From Gammaproteobacteria bacterium (GTDB taxonomy: Bacteria > Pseudomonadota > Gammaproteobacteria > Berkiellales > Berkiellaceae), in contig JACPOY010000025.1 in the NCBI GenBank assembly GCA_016191245.1, forward strand, positions 1 to 64,000: a stretch of DNA of 64,000 bases, in the 5' to 3' direction. The notes under the pieces are model-generated. The model was not told the DNA's origin. It was given only the letters and a program-made list of their open reading frames with translations, and searched no databases. Each line of letters opens with the position of its first letter. The first letter of the stretch is position 1. The position numbers were made by a program, and so were the translations under genes. Positions 24,612 through 35,000 of the stretch are shown piece by piece.

Positions 24612-25334
24612 TTACGCGACGGAAGCGGGGATTTGGCACAGGATTATTCCATTATTTAAAATTAGCTTTCCATCCGGAAATTTTTGAAAATGACGCAAGT
24701 TAAGGTTGTTGTCACGACTTCGGTTTACTACTTCGATAAACGACGCAAGCTCTTTTTCAAAATCTAAAAAATCTTTAAGTGGACCGTCTAAACCGGTTTC
24801 AACCAGCTTTATCGTACTATCAATTTCATCAATAAATGGTTTTAATTGCCTTTCCAAGCCAAGTTTGTTTGAAATCCCAATCAATTCTGTCTTGTTTAAT
24901 TTAAGGGACCGTTGAATTAACAAAAGAACTGAAGCCAAATTACCCAGTGGGACATAAAAATTGACGAGAGTATTTTGTTCAATATCGTTACAGATTATGA
25001 AAAGCTCAACTCCTCGTGAAACAAGACAGGATTTGATGTGAAAAATATTTGGAATTTCACCTTTAAAAATAAGCCGTTTGGAAAGTATTTCTGCTTTTTC
25101 CTTCGCAGAAAAATCTGCTCCCTGGTAACGCTCGCAAAACACATATTTTGAATTTTGCCAATAATTAGGTTCAACTTCTTGTCCGCCATATGGTTTCGGT
25201 TGCGTGATCACGCATTTTGTTGCAAGATTGCGAGCCTCTTCTTCTGATGACGCACGAACAATTATTTCATTAGGCTTTAAGTGTTGATTTGACCAATTGG
25301 GCACATTAAGAGTCAATTTATATACCTCAAGCAT
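24612..25334 (-). CDS. Unknown 240-residue protein of the island
   Basis: AAGGAGGT 5 bases before the ATG is a near-perfect ribosome-binding site, so the gene is real. Residues 1-45 form a small alpha/beta unit (EIIVRASSEEEARNLATKCV) seen in short proteins that handle query parameters of many kinds. The middle has a hydrophobic stretch (LGNLASVLLLIQRSLKL near 128-145) but no clear membrane span. The rest is helical. No catalytic motif was found. It is the last island gene before the housekeeping birA gene and is divergent from it. Confidence 0.65.
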   Translation of the reverse strand: MLEVYKLTLNVPNWSNQHLKPNEIIVRASSEEEARNLATKCVITQPKPYGGQEVEPNYWQNSKYVFCERYQGADFSAKEKAEILSKRLIFKGEIPNIFHIKSCLVSRGVELFIICNDIEQNTLVNFYVPLGNLASVLLLIQRSLKLNKTELIGISNKLGLERQLKPFIDEIDSTIKLVETGLDGPLKDFLDFEKELASFIEVVNRSRDNNLNLRHFQKFPDGKLILNNGIILCQIPASVA

Positions 25335-25556
25335 GTCAACCTCCTTATGTTAGATGAATGATCTTTGTCGATCTTATGACATTGGTGTATATAAATCAAT
25401 TGTAGAGCTTTATTTTTGCCCCAAAGATCAACGCAATTCGTAGGATTCTGTCTCGTTGTTATTTCTATGACTTCCACCCTTTTTACAGCTTCTGAGCTTT
25501 GAGATAAGATGGCCTACTTCTCTTTATCCGCTCAATGCTCATCAGGAACCCCTGAC

Positions 25557-26552
25557 ATGCAAGTTGCTTACGAAACGTTGCGTCTATTAAGTGATGGAAA
25601 ATTTCATTCCGGGACTTCGCTTGCGGAGCAATTAAAAGTCAGTCGTTCTAGCATCTGGAAGGGCATTGCGCATTTACGACAGCTTGAAGTTCCTATTCAA
25701 GCCGTATCTGGGCGGGGTTATCGTTGGCCACAACCTTTTGAACTACTCAATAAACAAAGCATTCTGAACGGCTTAAATGCCAAGGCACAAGCGCATTTGC
25801 CGCGGATTGATGTCATGAATGTGGTCAATTCTACCAATGATTATTTAATTCAACGTTTAGCACATGATATTCCAAGTGGAACGGTATGTATCGCTGAAGC
25901 TCAAACCGCTGGAAAAGGCAGAATGGGCAGAGTTTGGCGCTCACCCTATGGAGCAAATATTTATTGCTCACTCTATTGGCGTTTTCCTTGCAAATTACAT
26001 GATCTTTCCGGCTTAAGCTTAGTCTCAGGATTAGCGGTATTATCCGCACTATCACAGATGGGCTCTTTACCACCAGAATTAGGCATAAAATGGCCAAACG
26101 ATATTTGGTATAAAGATGCGAAATTATGCGGAATTTTACTAGAAAGTATCGGTAATTCTTCTTCCCAATCCCCAGTCTATACCGATGTGGTGATTGGCAT
26201 CGGGATGAACGTAAATATGACGGCAAATGATCAAATCACTTCCCCATGGACGGATCTCACCCATGTGTTTGCTCAATCCTTTTCAAGAAATGATTTGATT
26301 AGCAAGCTTTTAAATTCACTTGTTGCAATGTTTGAACTCTTTCAGAAACAAGGTTTTGCTGCCTTTACTACATTATGGTCGCACTATGACTTATTAATGG
26401 GTAAAAAAATTGAACTGACCTCTCCCCAACAATCCCAAATTGGCATCGCGCAAGGCGTTAATGAGCGCGGAGAGCTCTGTGTGAAGCTCGGAGAACAGCT
26501 AAAAGCTATCCGTTATGGCGAAGTAAGTGTTCGACCGGAAGAAACATCGTGA
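25557..26552 (+). CDS. birA: Biotin-protein ligase and biotin operon repressor BirA
   Basis: BirA joins biotin to the biotin carboxyl carrier protein through biotinyl-5'-AMP and represses biotin genes. Read from the ATG at 25557 the protein has 331 residues, close to the E. coli length, with AGGAA 8 bases upstream; an ATG at 25509 would add 16 unusual residues. The N-terminal winged helix is intact (KFHSGTSLAEQLKVSRSSIW). The ligase part has NSTNDYL, AGKGRMGRVWRSPYGANIY, GIKWPNDIWYKDAKLCGILL and GIGMNVN, and the C-terminal SH3-like domain follows. With the DNA-binding domain present it is the bifunctional type. Confidence 0.93.
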   Translation: MQVAYETLRLLSDGKFHSGTSLAEQLKVSRSSIWKGIAHLRQLEVPIQAVSGRGYRWPQPFELLNKQSILNGLNAKAQAHLPRIDVMNVVNSTNDYLIQRLAHDIPSGTVCIAEAQTAGKGRMGRVWRSPYGANIYCSLYWRFPCKLHDLSGLSLVSGLAVLSALSQMGSLPPELGIKWPNDIWYKDAKLCGILLESIGNSSSQSPVYTDVVIGIGMNVNMTANDQITSPWTDLTHVFAQSFSRNDLISKLLNSLVAMFELFQKQGFAAFTTLWSHYDLLMGKKIELTSPQQSQIGIAQGVNERGELCVKLGEQLKAIRYGEVSVRPEETS

Positions 26553-26569
26553 AATAATTGCATCCATCA

Positions 26570-26598
26570 TTGCAACCATGTGCACTCCTCAGTAGAAT
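26570..26598 (+). promoter_or_regulatory. Promoter of the tRNA-tuf operon
   Basis: TTGCAA (26570-26575), a 17-base spacer and TAGAAT (26593-26598) lie 45 bases before the first tRNA. Spacing is ideal and both boxes are near consensus. Confidence 0.65.
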
Positions 26599-26642
26599 GT
26601 CACGGCTAGCTGTCAAGTGGCGGAGCAGCGAAGAGTTTGTTG

Positions 26643-26718
26643 GCTGGCGTAGCTCAGTTGGTAGAGCAACTGATTTGTAATCAGTAGGTCACGGGTTCGA
26701 TTCCTGTCGCCAGCACCA
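26643..26718 (+). tRNA. tRNA-Thr (anticodon TGT)
   Basis: GCTGGCG pairs with CGCCAGC in the acceptor stem; the anticodon loop TTTGTAA carries TGT; the T arm holds GGGTTCGATTCC; CCA is encoded. First of four tRNAs before tuf, matching the E. coli thrU-tyrU-glyT-thrT order. Confidence 0.97.
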
Positions 26719-26856
26719 AAGATTGAATTAAAAATGCTCGTGTTTACGGGCGTTGGAGTGATGAGGGTAGGTGGAAGATAAGCAAGTTGCCTTGTCTTTT
26801 ATTGATAAAGTTGACAAGCGACTGATGCTTAAGGAGAATACGTCCTTCGTATTTTA

Positions 26857-26942
<86 letters not shown>

Positions 26943-26967
26943 GCCAATGGCTGAAGTCCTGCAATGC

Positions 26968-27041
<74 letters not shown>

Positions 27042-27063
27042 AGGAGTTGCAGTTGGCCGCTAA

Positions 27064-27138
<75 letters not shown>

Positions 27139-27213
27139 GCATTTTAAGGCAATAGTTTCAGAATTTTTTTATCGCTTAAGAATTGTAGCGTAATATCAGA
27201 GGGGCAAAATCAA

Positions 27214-28398
27214 ATGGCTGAATTTCAACGAAACAAGCCGCATATCAACGTTGGAACCATCGGTCACGTCGACCATGGTAAAACATCTTTGACTGCAGCA
27301 ATTACCAAGGTGCTTGCGGCGAAAGGCCAAGCGGAATTCGTAGATTATGCGAATATCGATAAAGCCCCTGAAGAGCGTGAGCGTGGTATTACTATCTCCA
27401 CATCACATGTCGAATATGAATCTGACAAACGCCATTATGCGCATGTCGATTGCCCAGGCCACGCGGATTATGTGAAAAACATGATCACCGGCGCTGCGCA
27501 AATGGACGGAGCAATCTTGGTAGTATCTGCAGCTGACGGTCCAATGCCACAAACTCGTGAACATATTCTTTTAGCGGGTCAGGTTGGCGTTCCTAACATT
27601 ATCGTATTCTTGAATAAAGCAGACATGGTTGATGATGCTGAACTTCTTGAACTCGTAGAAATGGAAGTGAGAGATCTATTAAGCAGCTATAAATTTCCTG
27701 GTGATGACGTTCCTGTTATCAAAGGTTCTGCATTGAAAGCTCTCGAAGGCGATAAGAGCGAAATCGGCGAACCAGCTATTCTCAAATTAATTGAAGCAAT
27801 GGATGAATATTTCCCATTGCCACAACGTGATATTGATAAAACGTTCTTGATGCCAATCGAAGATGTGTTCTCAATTTCAGGTCGTGGAACAGTTGTAACC
27901 GGAAGAATTGAACGCGGTGTTATTGAAGTGGGTCAAGAAGTTGAAGTGGTCGGAATTAGACCTACTCAGAAAACCACTGTTACCGGTGTCGAAATGTTCC
28001 GTAAGCTTTTGAAGAAAGGTGAAGCTGGCGACAACGTTGGTATCTTGTTACGCGGTTTGAAACGTGAAGATGTTGAACGTGGTCAGGTACTTTCTAAACC
28101 AGGCACGATTACTCCTCATACTAAATTTGAAGCTGAAATTTACGTGTTATCAAAAGAAGAAGGCGGTCGTCATACCCCATTCATCGCTGGTTACAAACCT
28201 CAGTTTTATTTCAGAACAACTGACGTAACTGGTTCTATTGATTTGGGCGAAGGCGTAGAAATGATTATGCCTGGTGACAACACCAAGATAACCGTAACGC
28301 TCATCAACCCAATTGCAATGGAAGAAGGCGTGAAGTTTGCAATTCGTGAAGGCGGCAGAACCGTCGGCGCGGGCGTAGTTGCTAAGATTATTGAGTAA
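27214..28398 (+). CDS. tuf: Elongation factor Tu
   Basis: EF-Tu brings aminoacyl-tRNA to the ribosome as a GTP complex. The 394-residue protein has the G1 loop [10 protein letters not shown] (residues 19-28), the [12 protein letters not shown] switch II (81-92) and the NKADMVDD base-recognition motif (136-143), followed by intact domains II and III. It follows the tRNA cluster in the tufB position of E. coli. No second copy follows fusA, so it could be the only tuf in this genome, though a copy outside the window cannot be excluded. Confidence 0.98.
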   Translation: MAEFQRNKPHINVGTIGHVDHGKTSLTAAITKVLAAKGQAEFVDYANIDKAPEERERGITISTSHVEYESDKRHYAHVDCPGHADYVKNMITGAAQMDGAILVVSAADGPMPQTREHILLAGQVGVPNIIVFLNKADMVDDAELLELVEMEVRDLLSSYKFPGDDVPVIKGSALKALEGDKSEIGEPAILKLIEAMDEYFPLPQRDIDKTFLMPIEDVFSISGRGTVVTGRIERGVIEVGQEVEVVGIRPTQKTTVTGVEMFRKLLKKGEAGDNVGILLRGLKREDVERGQVLSKPGTITPHTKFEAEIYVLSKEEGGRHTPFIAGYKPQFYFRTTDVTGSIDLGEGVEMIMPGDNTKITVTLINPIAMEEGVKFAIREGGRTVGAGVVAKIIE

Positions 28399-28430
28399 TT
28401 TTTAATCGAAGTAACAAACCCTTCTTTTTC

Positions 28431-28476
28431 TGCTTGCCCGGCGTAGTCTTGGCGAAGCGGGGAGAGAGGGGAATTT
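28431..28476. repeat. REP-like hairpin remnant between tuf and tRNA-Trp
   Basis: CTTGCCCGGCGTAGTCTTGG and CGAAGCGGGGAGAGAGGGG, followed by an A2T8 run, resemble the palindromic GAGAGGG repeats. The T-run at 28473-28480 might allow partial termination after tuf. Confidence 0.4.
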
Positions 28477-28487
28477 TTTTTTGTGAT

Positions 28488-28563
28488 AGGCCAGTAGCTC
28501 AATTGGCAGAGCGGCGGTCTCCAAAACCGCAGGTTGGGGGTTCGATTCCCTCCTGGCCTGCCA
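28488..28563 (+). tRNA. tRNA-Trp (anticodon CCA)
   Basis: AGGCCAG/CTGGCCT acceptor stem, anticodon loop CTCCAAA with CCA, encoded 3' CCA. Position between tuf and secE is conserved in Gammaproteobacteria. Confidence 0.97.
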
Positions 28564-28586
28564 AGTAAAGGGTGGCAGTACCATTA

Positions 28587-28970
28587 ATGAACCAACAAAC
28601 AGCGTCCCTAGGTGGTATCATGAACTCCCTTAAGTGGGCATTTGTTTTCGCATTAATTGCGATAGGAGTGGTTGGCAATTACCACTTTTCAGAACAATCT
28701 TTAATCATTCGAGCTGCAGGCTTAATTGCACTGGCGGCTGTTTCTGTCGTTATTGCGTTACAGACTGACAATGGCAAACGCTTTTGGCGTTTTGCATTGG
28801 ATGCAAGAAATGAATTACGTAAGGTAGTTTGGCCAAGCCGACAAGAAACTGTTCAGACAACAGTGATGGTGCTTGGTGTTGTTGCTATTGTGGCACTCAT
28901 ATTATGGGGTGTCGATATTGTATTGTTTAAAATTGTCGCCTGGCTAACAAGCGGCTACGGAGCATCTTAA
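28587..28970 (+). CDS. secE: Preprotein translocase subunit SecE
   Basis: SecE clamps SecY in the inner-membrane protein channel. From the ATG at 28587 the protein has 127 residues, the same as E. coli SecE; a GTG five codons upstream is less likely. Three membrane segments are seen, near residues 13-30, 38-55 and 88-112, with the conserved amphipathic region ARNELRKVVWPSRQET before the last. It lies 3 bases before nusG, with which it is co-transcribed. Confidence 0.95.
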   Translation: MNQQTASLGGIMNSLKWAFVFALIAIGVVGNYHFSEQSLIIRAAGLIALAAVSVVIALQTDNGKRFWRFALDARNELRKVVWPSRQETVQTTVMVLGVVAIVALILWGVDIVLFKIVAWLTSGYGAS

Positions 28971-28973
28971 ATT

Positions 28974-29525
28974 ATGGAATCCGAACAGGGCATAATATTG
29001 CGCTGGTATGTTGTGCAAGCACTGGTGGGTTATGAAAACCAGGTCGTCAAAAATTTAAGAGAAAATATTAGATTGCACGGCTTAGAAGCTAAATTTGGCG
29101 AAATCCTTGTTCCTACTGAAGAAGTAGTTGAAATACGAGGTGGGCAAAAACGTAAAAGTGAACGTAAGTTCTTCCCTGGCTATGTATTAGTGCAAATGGA
29201 ATTAGATGATGACACTTGGCATTTAGTGCGTCGTACACCAAGAGTGTTGGGATTTATTGGCGGAACCAGTGATAGGCCCGCTCCAATTACCGACAAAGAA
29301 GCACAAGCTATTATTGATCGCGTGAAAGAAGGCGCTGAAAAGCCAAAACCCAAGACCTTGTTCGAACCAGGCGAAGTGGTTCGTGTTATCAGTGGTCCTT
29401 TTGCAGATTTCAATGGTGCTGTTGAAGAAGTGAATTATGAGAAGAGTCGCTTACGAGTGGCTGTACTCATATTTGGTCGTTCCACTCCTGTTGAGTTGGA
29501 ATTTGGTCAAGTAGAAAAAACCTAA
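28974..29525 (+). CDS. nusG: Transcription termination/antitermination factor NusG
   Basis: NusG binds RNA polymerase, speeds elongation and links it to Rho or ribosomal protein S10. The 183-residue protein has the NGN domain start [15 protein letters not shown], the loop [12 protein letters not shown], and the C-terminal KOW domain [19 protein letters not shown]. The length and layout match E. coli. A block of palindromic repeats follows and separates it from rplK. Confidence 0.97.
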   Translation: MESEQGIILRWYVVQALVGYENQVVKNLRENIRLHGLEAKFGEILVPTEEVVEIRGGQKRKSERKFFPGYVLVQMELDDDTWHLVRRTPRVLGFIGGTSDRPAPITDKEAQAIIDRVKEGAEKPKPKTLFEPGEVVRVISGPFADFNGAVEEVNYEKSRLRVAVLIFGRSTPVELEFGQVEKT

Positions 29526-29540
29526 AATATAGGTTCTATC

Positions 29541-29650
29541 CTTTTTCCTTCTCCCCTTGCGGGAGAAGGTGGCGCGAAGCGACGGATGAGGGGAAAAATG
29601 GTTGCCCTCACCCGCCCTTTGGGCACCCTCTCCCGAAATGGGAGAGGGTA
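29541..29650. repeat. Two back-to-back palindromic intergenic repeats
   Basis: CCTTCTCCCCTTGCGGGAGAAGG and CCCTCTCCCGAAATGGGAGAGGG form two hairpins that flank GGATGAGGGG and CCCTCACCC in opposite orientation. This is a paired (BIME-like) arrangement of the GAGGGTTAGGGTGAGGGG family, between nusG and rplK. Confidence 0.75.
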
Positions 29651-29720
29651 AAGGAAAATTGTTAATAACCGGGGAGCCATTTTTTTATAAATGGCGTTTG
29701 CACCCAAAGTAGAGGTAATA

Positions 29721-30152
29721 ATGGCAAAGCGAGTCACAGCGTTTATTAAGCTCCAGGTCAAAGCTGGAGAAGCTAATCCAAGTCCACCAGTTGGTCCAGC
29801 ATTGGGTCAACATGGTGTGAATATTATGGAATTTTGTAAATCATTTAATGCGCAAACCCAAGGTACACATGAAAAGGGAATGCCATTACCTGTGATCATT
29901 ACTGTTTACAATGATCGCAGTTTTACATTTGTGATTAAAACCCCACCCGCTTCTTACTTATTAAAGAAAGCAGCAGGCATTCAAAGTGGCAGTGGCAAAC
30001 CTAATACCGATAAAGTAGGTAAAGTTACCCGTGCACATTTGACTGAAATTGCGAAAACGAAATTGCCTGATCTTACCGCTGCAGATATAGAAGCAGCGAT
30101 TAGAACAATTGCAGGAACAGCACGTAGTATGGGCATTGAGGTTCAGGGGTAA
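29721..30152 (+). CDS. rplK: 50S ribosomal protein L11
   Basis: L11 forms part of the GTPase-associated centre and is needed for RelA activation. The start at 29721 ([13 protein letters not shown]) has AGAGGT about 6 bases upstream and gives 143 residues, against 142 in E. coli. The [19 protein letters not shown] motif at residues 21-39 is intact. It is followed after 5 bases by rplA. Confidence 0.97.
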   Translation: MAKRVTAFIKLQVKAGEANPSPPVGPALGQHGVNIMEFCKSFNAQTQGTHEKGMPLPVIITVYNDRSFTFVIKTPPASYLLKKAAGIQSGSGKPNTDKVGKVTRAHLTEIAKTKLPDLTAADIEAAIRTIAGTARSMGIEVQG

Positions 30153-30157
30153 ACATC

Positions 30158-30862
30158 ATGGCAGAATCAAAACGCGTTAAAGCGATAAAAGAAAAAATTA
30201 CTCCTAACAAAGCATACAATTTAGACGAAGCATGCACATTGTTAAAATCCCTTTCCAAAGTAAAGTTTGTTGAAAGCATGGATGTGGCAGTTGTTCTTGG
30301 TGTTGATGCCCGTAAATCTGACCAAGTCGTACGTGGCGCTACGTTGTTACCTCATGGAACAGGTCGCTCTATGCGGGTTGCCGTTTTTGCACAAGGTGCT
30401 AACGCACAAGCTGCAAAAGATGCAGGTGCTGAATATGTTGGTTTTGATGATTTGGCTGAAGAAATCAAACAAAAAGCTGAAAACGGTAAGTTGGATTTCG
30501 ATGTGTTAATCGCAACGCCAGATGCAATGCGTCTTGTGGGTCAATTGGGTCGTATTTTAGGACCACGTGGTTTAATGCCTAATCCTAAAGTGGGCACCGT
30601 GACTCCTGATGTTGCAAAAGCAGTTAAAAATGCAAAAGCAGGTCAGGTTTCTTATCGTTCTGATAAAGGCGGTATTGTTCACTGTACAATTGGCAAAGTA
30701 AGTTTTGAAGTAAAAGCTTTGCGTGAAAACCTTGAAAAACTGATTGTTGACCTTCGTCGTGTCAAACCCAGTACAGCCAAGGGTATTTATTTAAGAAAGA
30801 TTATTTTATCTACGACAATGGGACCTGGCTTAATCATTGATCCGGCCACATTGAACGTATAA
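30158..30862 (+). CDS. rplA: 50S ribosomal protein L1
   Basis: L1 binds 23S rRNA at the E-site stalk and represses its own operon in related bacteria. The 234-residue protein has E. coli length and the signature [20 protein letters not shown] near residues 127-146. A hairpin at 30872-30892 follows it, before the L10 leader. Confidence 0.97.
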   Translation: MAESKRVKAIKEKITPNKAYNLDEACTLLKSLSKVKFVESMDVAVVLGVDARKSDQVVRGATLLPHGTGRSMRVAVFAQGANAQAAKDAGAEYVGFDDLAEEIKQKAENGKLDFDVLIATPDAMRLVGQLGRILGPRGLMPNPKVGTVTPDVAKAVKNAKAGQVSYRSDKGGIVHCTIGKVSFEVKALRENLEKLIVDLRRVKPSTAKGIYLRKIILSTTMGPGLIIDPATLNV

Positions 30863-30871
30863 TCGAATGCA

Positions 30872-31051
30872 GGGACAGGCAATGCTTGTCCCTCATATAA
30901 CTGTAGCAGTTTCTCATGTCTGGTATTAAGCAGGGTGAGACGCGGTTGCAGTGGATGTCAAAGACCGCAGGGGTGAGAAACTTAAATTTTCCTGCGTAGG
31001 CGGAAGCAGCAATGTAACCGCAGTTTGTAGTTAACCCTAATGGAGAGGCTC
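30872..31051 (+). promoter_or_regulatory. Leader region of rplJ (L10 leader)
   Basis: The 190-base gap holds a 9-bp hairpin (GGGACAGGC/GCTTGTCCC, 30872-30892) and then a GC-rich folded-looking stretch from about 30900. In related bacteria this position carries the site where L10-L7/L12 binds and represses translation. AGCAGGGTGAGACGCGG, CCGCAGGGGTGAGAAAC and GTAGGCGGAAGCAGC are the parts likely to form its stems. Position is strong evidence; the fold is not computed. Confidence 0.6.
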
Positions 31052-31579
31052 ATGGCGCTCAATCTAGAAGATAAAAAAGCGATCGTCGCCGAAGTCTCGG
31101 AAGTGGCAAGTAGTGCAATGTCGCTGGTTGTTGCGGATTATCGAGGACTCGATGTTCCAGCAATGACTTCATTGCGCACAAAAGCTCGAGCCAATGGCGT
31201 TTATTTGCGCGTGATAAGAAATACACTTGCACGCAGAGCATTTAAAGGCACAGAACTTGAGTGTATGGATGATGCATTGGTTGGCCCGCTTATTTTTGGT
31301 TTTGCCCAAAATGAGCCAGGTGCAGCAGCTCGCTTATTTAAGGATTTTGCAAAAGACAATCAATCCTTTGAAGTGAAAGCGCTGTCAGTTGCCGGTCAAT
31401 TCTATGATGCAAGCCATCTCGATGCAGTAGCTTCATTACCAACACGTATAGAAGCACTTTCATTGTTGGCTCAAGTCATGCTTGCACCTGTTACCAAGTT
31501 GGTTCGCACCATTGCAGAGCCGCATAGTAGCTTAGTCCGAGCTTTAGAAGATTATCGTAAAAAGAAAGATCAAGCTTAA
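31052..31579 (+). CDS. rplJ: 50S ribosomal protein L10
   Basis: L10 is the base of the L7/L12 stalk. The start at 31052 (MALNLEDKKAIVAEVSE) matches E. coli L10 and has GGAGAGG just upstream; an in-frame ATG 12 bases earlier lies inside that site. The protein has 175 residues, about 10 longer than in E. coli at the C-terminus. Confidence 0.96.
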   Translation: MALNLEDKKAIVAEVSEVASSAMSLVVADYRGLDVPAMTSLRTKARANGVYLRVIRNTLARRAFKGTELECMDDALVGPLIFGFAQNEPGAAARLFKDFAKDNQSFEVKALSVAGQFYDASHLDAVASLPTRIEALSLLAQVMLAPVTKLVRTIAEPHSSLVRALEDYRKKKDQA

Positions 31580-31600
31580 ATTTATACCAGGAGAGACAAA

Positions 31601-31978
31601 ATGTCTGACGCTAAAATTCAAAAATTATTTGATTCCATTGTTGAATTATCAATTATGGAAGTAGTTGAACTCGTTAAGAAAATGGAAGACGAGTTAGGTG
31701 TTTCTGCACAAGCTGCTGTTGCTGTTGCTGCCGCACCTGTTGCAGCTGGCGCTGCTGCTGCTGAAAAAACCGAATTTGACGTAATCTTGAAATCATTCGG
31801 CGAAAAGAAAGTCGATGTTATTAAAGTTGTACGTACTATCACCAATTTGGGCTTGAAAGAAGCTAAAGCTTTAGTAGAGGGCGCTCCTGCTCCTGTTAAA
31901 GAAGCTGTTTCTAAAGCTGATGCAGATAAATTTAAGAAAGAACTTGAAGAAGTTGGTGCGCAGGTTGAAATTAAGTAA
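31601..31978 (+). CDS. rplL: 50S ribosomal protein L7/L12
   Basis: Several copies of L7/L12 form the flexible stalk that recruits translation GTPases. The 125-residue acidic protein has the N-terminal dimerisation helix, an Ala-rich hinge (residues 38-55) and the C-terminal domain with [20 protein letters not shown] precedes the ATG. It lies 21 bases after rplJ. Confidence 0.97.
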   Translation: MSDAKIQKLFDSIVELSIMEVVELVKKMEDELGVSAQAAVAVAAAPVAAGAAAAEKTEFDVILKSFGEKKVDVIKVVRTITNLGLKEAKALVEGAPAPVKEAVSKADADKFKKELEEVGAQVEIK

Positions 31979-32009
31979 CAACTTGTTGCTCACTGATTCA
32001 ATTACATAC

Positions 32010-32043
32010 CGGCTAGCTGCATTTTTTGCTGCTAGCCGTTTGT
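32010..32043 (+). terminator. Attenuator between rplL and rpoB
   Basis: CGGCTAGC and GCTAGCCG form an 8-bp stem with a 13-base loop, followed by a short T-rich run (TTTGTCGTTT). This is the position of the partial terminator that sets the ratio of ribosomal protein to polymerase transcripts in E. coli. Confidence 0.7.
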
Positions 32044-32072
32044 CGTTTCATCACTCACGTTGAGGAATCCCG

Positions 32073-35000
32073 ATGGAATTATCCTATACCGAGAAAAAGC
32101 GACCCCGTGCAGATTTTGGCAAACGCCTAGATACTTTGGAGATTCCTCCTCTCCTTGATATACAGCTTACTTCTTACAAAATGAATTTTTTGCAAGAAGA
32201 TGTATCTGTTGAGGCAAGACAAGATATTGGATTGCAGGCTGCATTTAAATCTGTATTCCCGATTAACAGTTTCTCTGGGAACGCACAGCTAGAATTTGTC
32301 GGTTACCGTTTAGGTGAACCTACTTTTGACGTTAAAGAATGTCAACAACGTGGCTTAACGTATGCAGCGCCGTTGCGCGTTCTTGTACGATTAGTATTGT
32401 TTGATAAAGAAGCTTCCGGTGACACCAAAAAGGTGAAAGATATCCGGGAACAAGAAGTTTATATGGGTGAAATTCCTTTAATGACACCAAATGGAACATT
32501 TGTCATTAATGGAACAGAGCGAGTTATTGTTTCTCAATTACATCGTTCCCCTGGCGTCTTTTTTGATCACGATAAAGGTAAAACCCATTCATCTGGGAAA
32601 TTATTATATTCTGCTCGCGTTATTCCTTATCGTGGTTCATGGTTAGATTTTGAATTTGATCCTAAAGACTGCATTTTTGCAAGAATTGACAGACGTCGTA
32701 AAATTCCTGCCACCATTATATTGCGTGCGTTGGGTTTATCGACAGAACAAATTTTAGATATTTTCTTTGATGTAAATGATTTTCGTATCGAAAAGAACGA
32801 ATTTATTTTAGATTTAATTCCTACGCGTCTGCGTGGCGAAACCGCCATGTTTGAGATCAGAGACGGCAAAGGAAGTGTCATTGTAGAAGAAGGCCGCCGT
32901 ATTACGGCTCGTCATATTCGCCAAATGGAAGAATTGGGTGTTAAAACCTTACGTATTCCTCGCGAATATTTATATGGTAAAGCAATAGCTAAAGATATCA
33001 TCGACCAAGAAACAGGCGAGATAGTCGTTGAAGCAAATTCAGAAATTACGTCTGAAATTTTAGAAGCGCTGACCAAAGCAAACATTACAGCCTTTTCGAC
33101 GTTGTATACCAATGATCTCGATCATGGTCCTTATGTATCAGATACCTTGCGTGTTGATCCTACAAAGTCTCAAATAGAGGCTTTGGTTGAAATTTACCGC
33201 ATGATGCGTCCTGGTGAACCACCAACCAAAGAAGCGGCTGAATCATTATTTCAAAACTTATTCTTTGTTGAAGAGCGCTATGATCTTTCCTCCGTGGGTC
33301 GGATGAAATTTAATCGTCGTGTGGGCCGTAAAGAAATCGTTGGTCCTGGCATTCTTTCAAAAGATGATATTATCGCTGTATTAAAAACACTGATTGATAT
33401 TCGTGATGGTCGTGGTGAAGTCGATGATATCGATCACCTCGGAAACAGACGGGTACGTAGTGTTGGTGAAATGGCAGAAAACCAATTCCGAGTAGGTTTG
33501 GTTCGCGTAGAACGTGCAGTGAAAGAACGTTTAAGTGTTGCTGAATCTGATGGTTTAATGCCACAAGATTTAATCAATGCAAAACCTGTTTCTGCTGCAA
33601 TTAAAGAATTTTTCGGTTCTTCCCAGTTGTCTCAGTTTATGGATCAAAATAATCCATTATCTGAAGTAACACATAAAAGACGTGTTTCGGCATTAGGGCC
33701 GGGTGGTTTAACCAGAGAACGTGCAGGCTTTGAAGTTCGTGACGTTCACCCAACCCATTATGGTCGAGTGTGCCCAATTGAAACGCCTGAAGGTCCAAAC
33801 ATTGGTTTGATCAATTCATTATCCGTCTATGCGCGTACGAATTCTTACGGCTTCTTAGAAAGCCCATACCGCAAAGTTGTTGATGAAAAAGTCACAGAAG
33901 AAATTGAATTTTTATCTGCGATTGAAGAAGGCGATTATGTTATTGCGCAGGCAAACGCTTCATTAAATGAAGACTTAGAAATCATTGATGAATTAGTTCC
34001 TTGCCGACATAAAAATGAATTCACTTTCACGACCAAAGACAAAGTTCAGTATATGGACGTGTCACCTAAGCAAATCGTGTCAGTTGCTGCTTCATTAATT
34101 CCCTTTTTGGAACATGATGACGCTAACCGCGCATTGATGGGTTCAAACATGCAACGCCAAGCCGTTCCTACGCTTAAAGCTGAAAAGCCTTTAGTGGGTA
34201 CCGGTATGGAACGTACTGTTGCTGCTGACTCAGGTGTGACTGTGGTTGCAAGACGTGGTGGTACAGTTGAATCTGTAGACGCAGGTCGTATTGTTATTCG
34301 TGTTGCTGATGATGAAACACAAGAAGGTCAAGCTGGTGTTGATATTTACAATCTCACTAAATACACCCGTTCAAACCAAAATACTTGTATTAATCAACGT
34401 CCTTTAGTCAAAACTGGCGATAGCATTACCGCTGGTGACGTTTTAGCGGATGGTCCATCCACAGATATGGGCGAGTTGGCACTGGGTCAGAACTTACTTG
34501 TCGCCTTTATGCCTTGGAATGGTTACAACTTCGAAGATTCCATCTTGATCTCTGAACGTGTGGTTCAAGAAGACAGATTTACCACCATTCATATCGAAGA
34601 ATTAACTTGCGTGGCGCGTGATACTAAATTAGGGCCAGAAGAAATCACTTCTGATATTCCTAATGTGGGTGAAAGTGCGTTATCCAAGCTTGATGAATCA
34701 GGCATTGTATACATTGGTGCTGAAGTAGAATCTGGCGATATCTTGGTAGGTAAAGTGACACCAAAAGGTGAAACACAACTTACCCCAGAAGAGAAACTCT
34801 TAAGAGCAATCTTTGGTGAGAAAGCATCTGATGTAAAAGATACCTCATTGCGCGTGCCTACGGGTATGAATGGTACTGTGATCGATGTGCAAGTTTTCAC
34901 ACGAGATGGCGTTGAAAAAGATGCTAGAGCGCTCCAAATTGAAAAAATGGAATTTGAGCGTATCAAGAAAGACTTGGAAGATGAATTTAGAATCAGAGAA

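Noticed and set aside
28399..28487. Small gene between tuf and tRNA-Trp
   Set aside because: The minus-strand frames here run across the tRNA-Trp gene and the end of tuf.
30267..30509. Plus-strand frame inside rplA
   Set aside because: Shadow of rplA in another frame.
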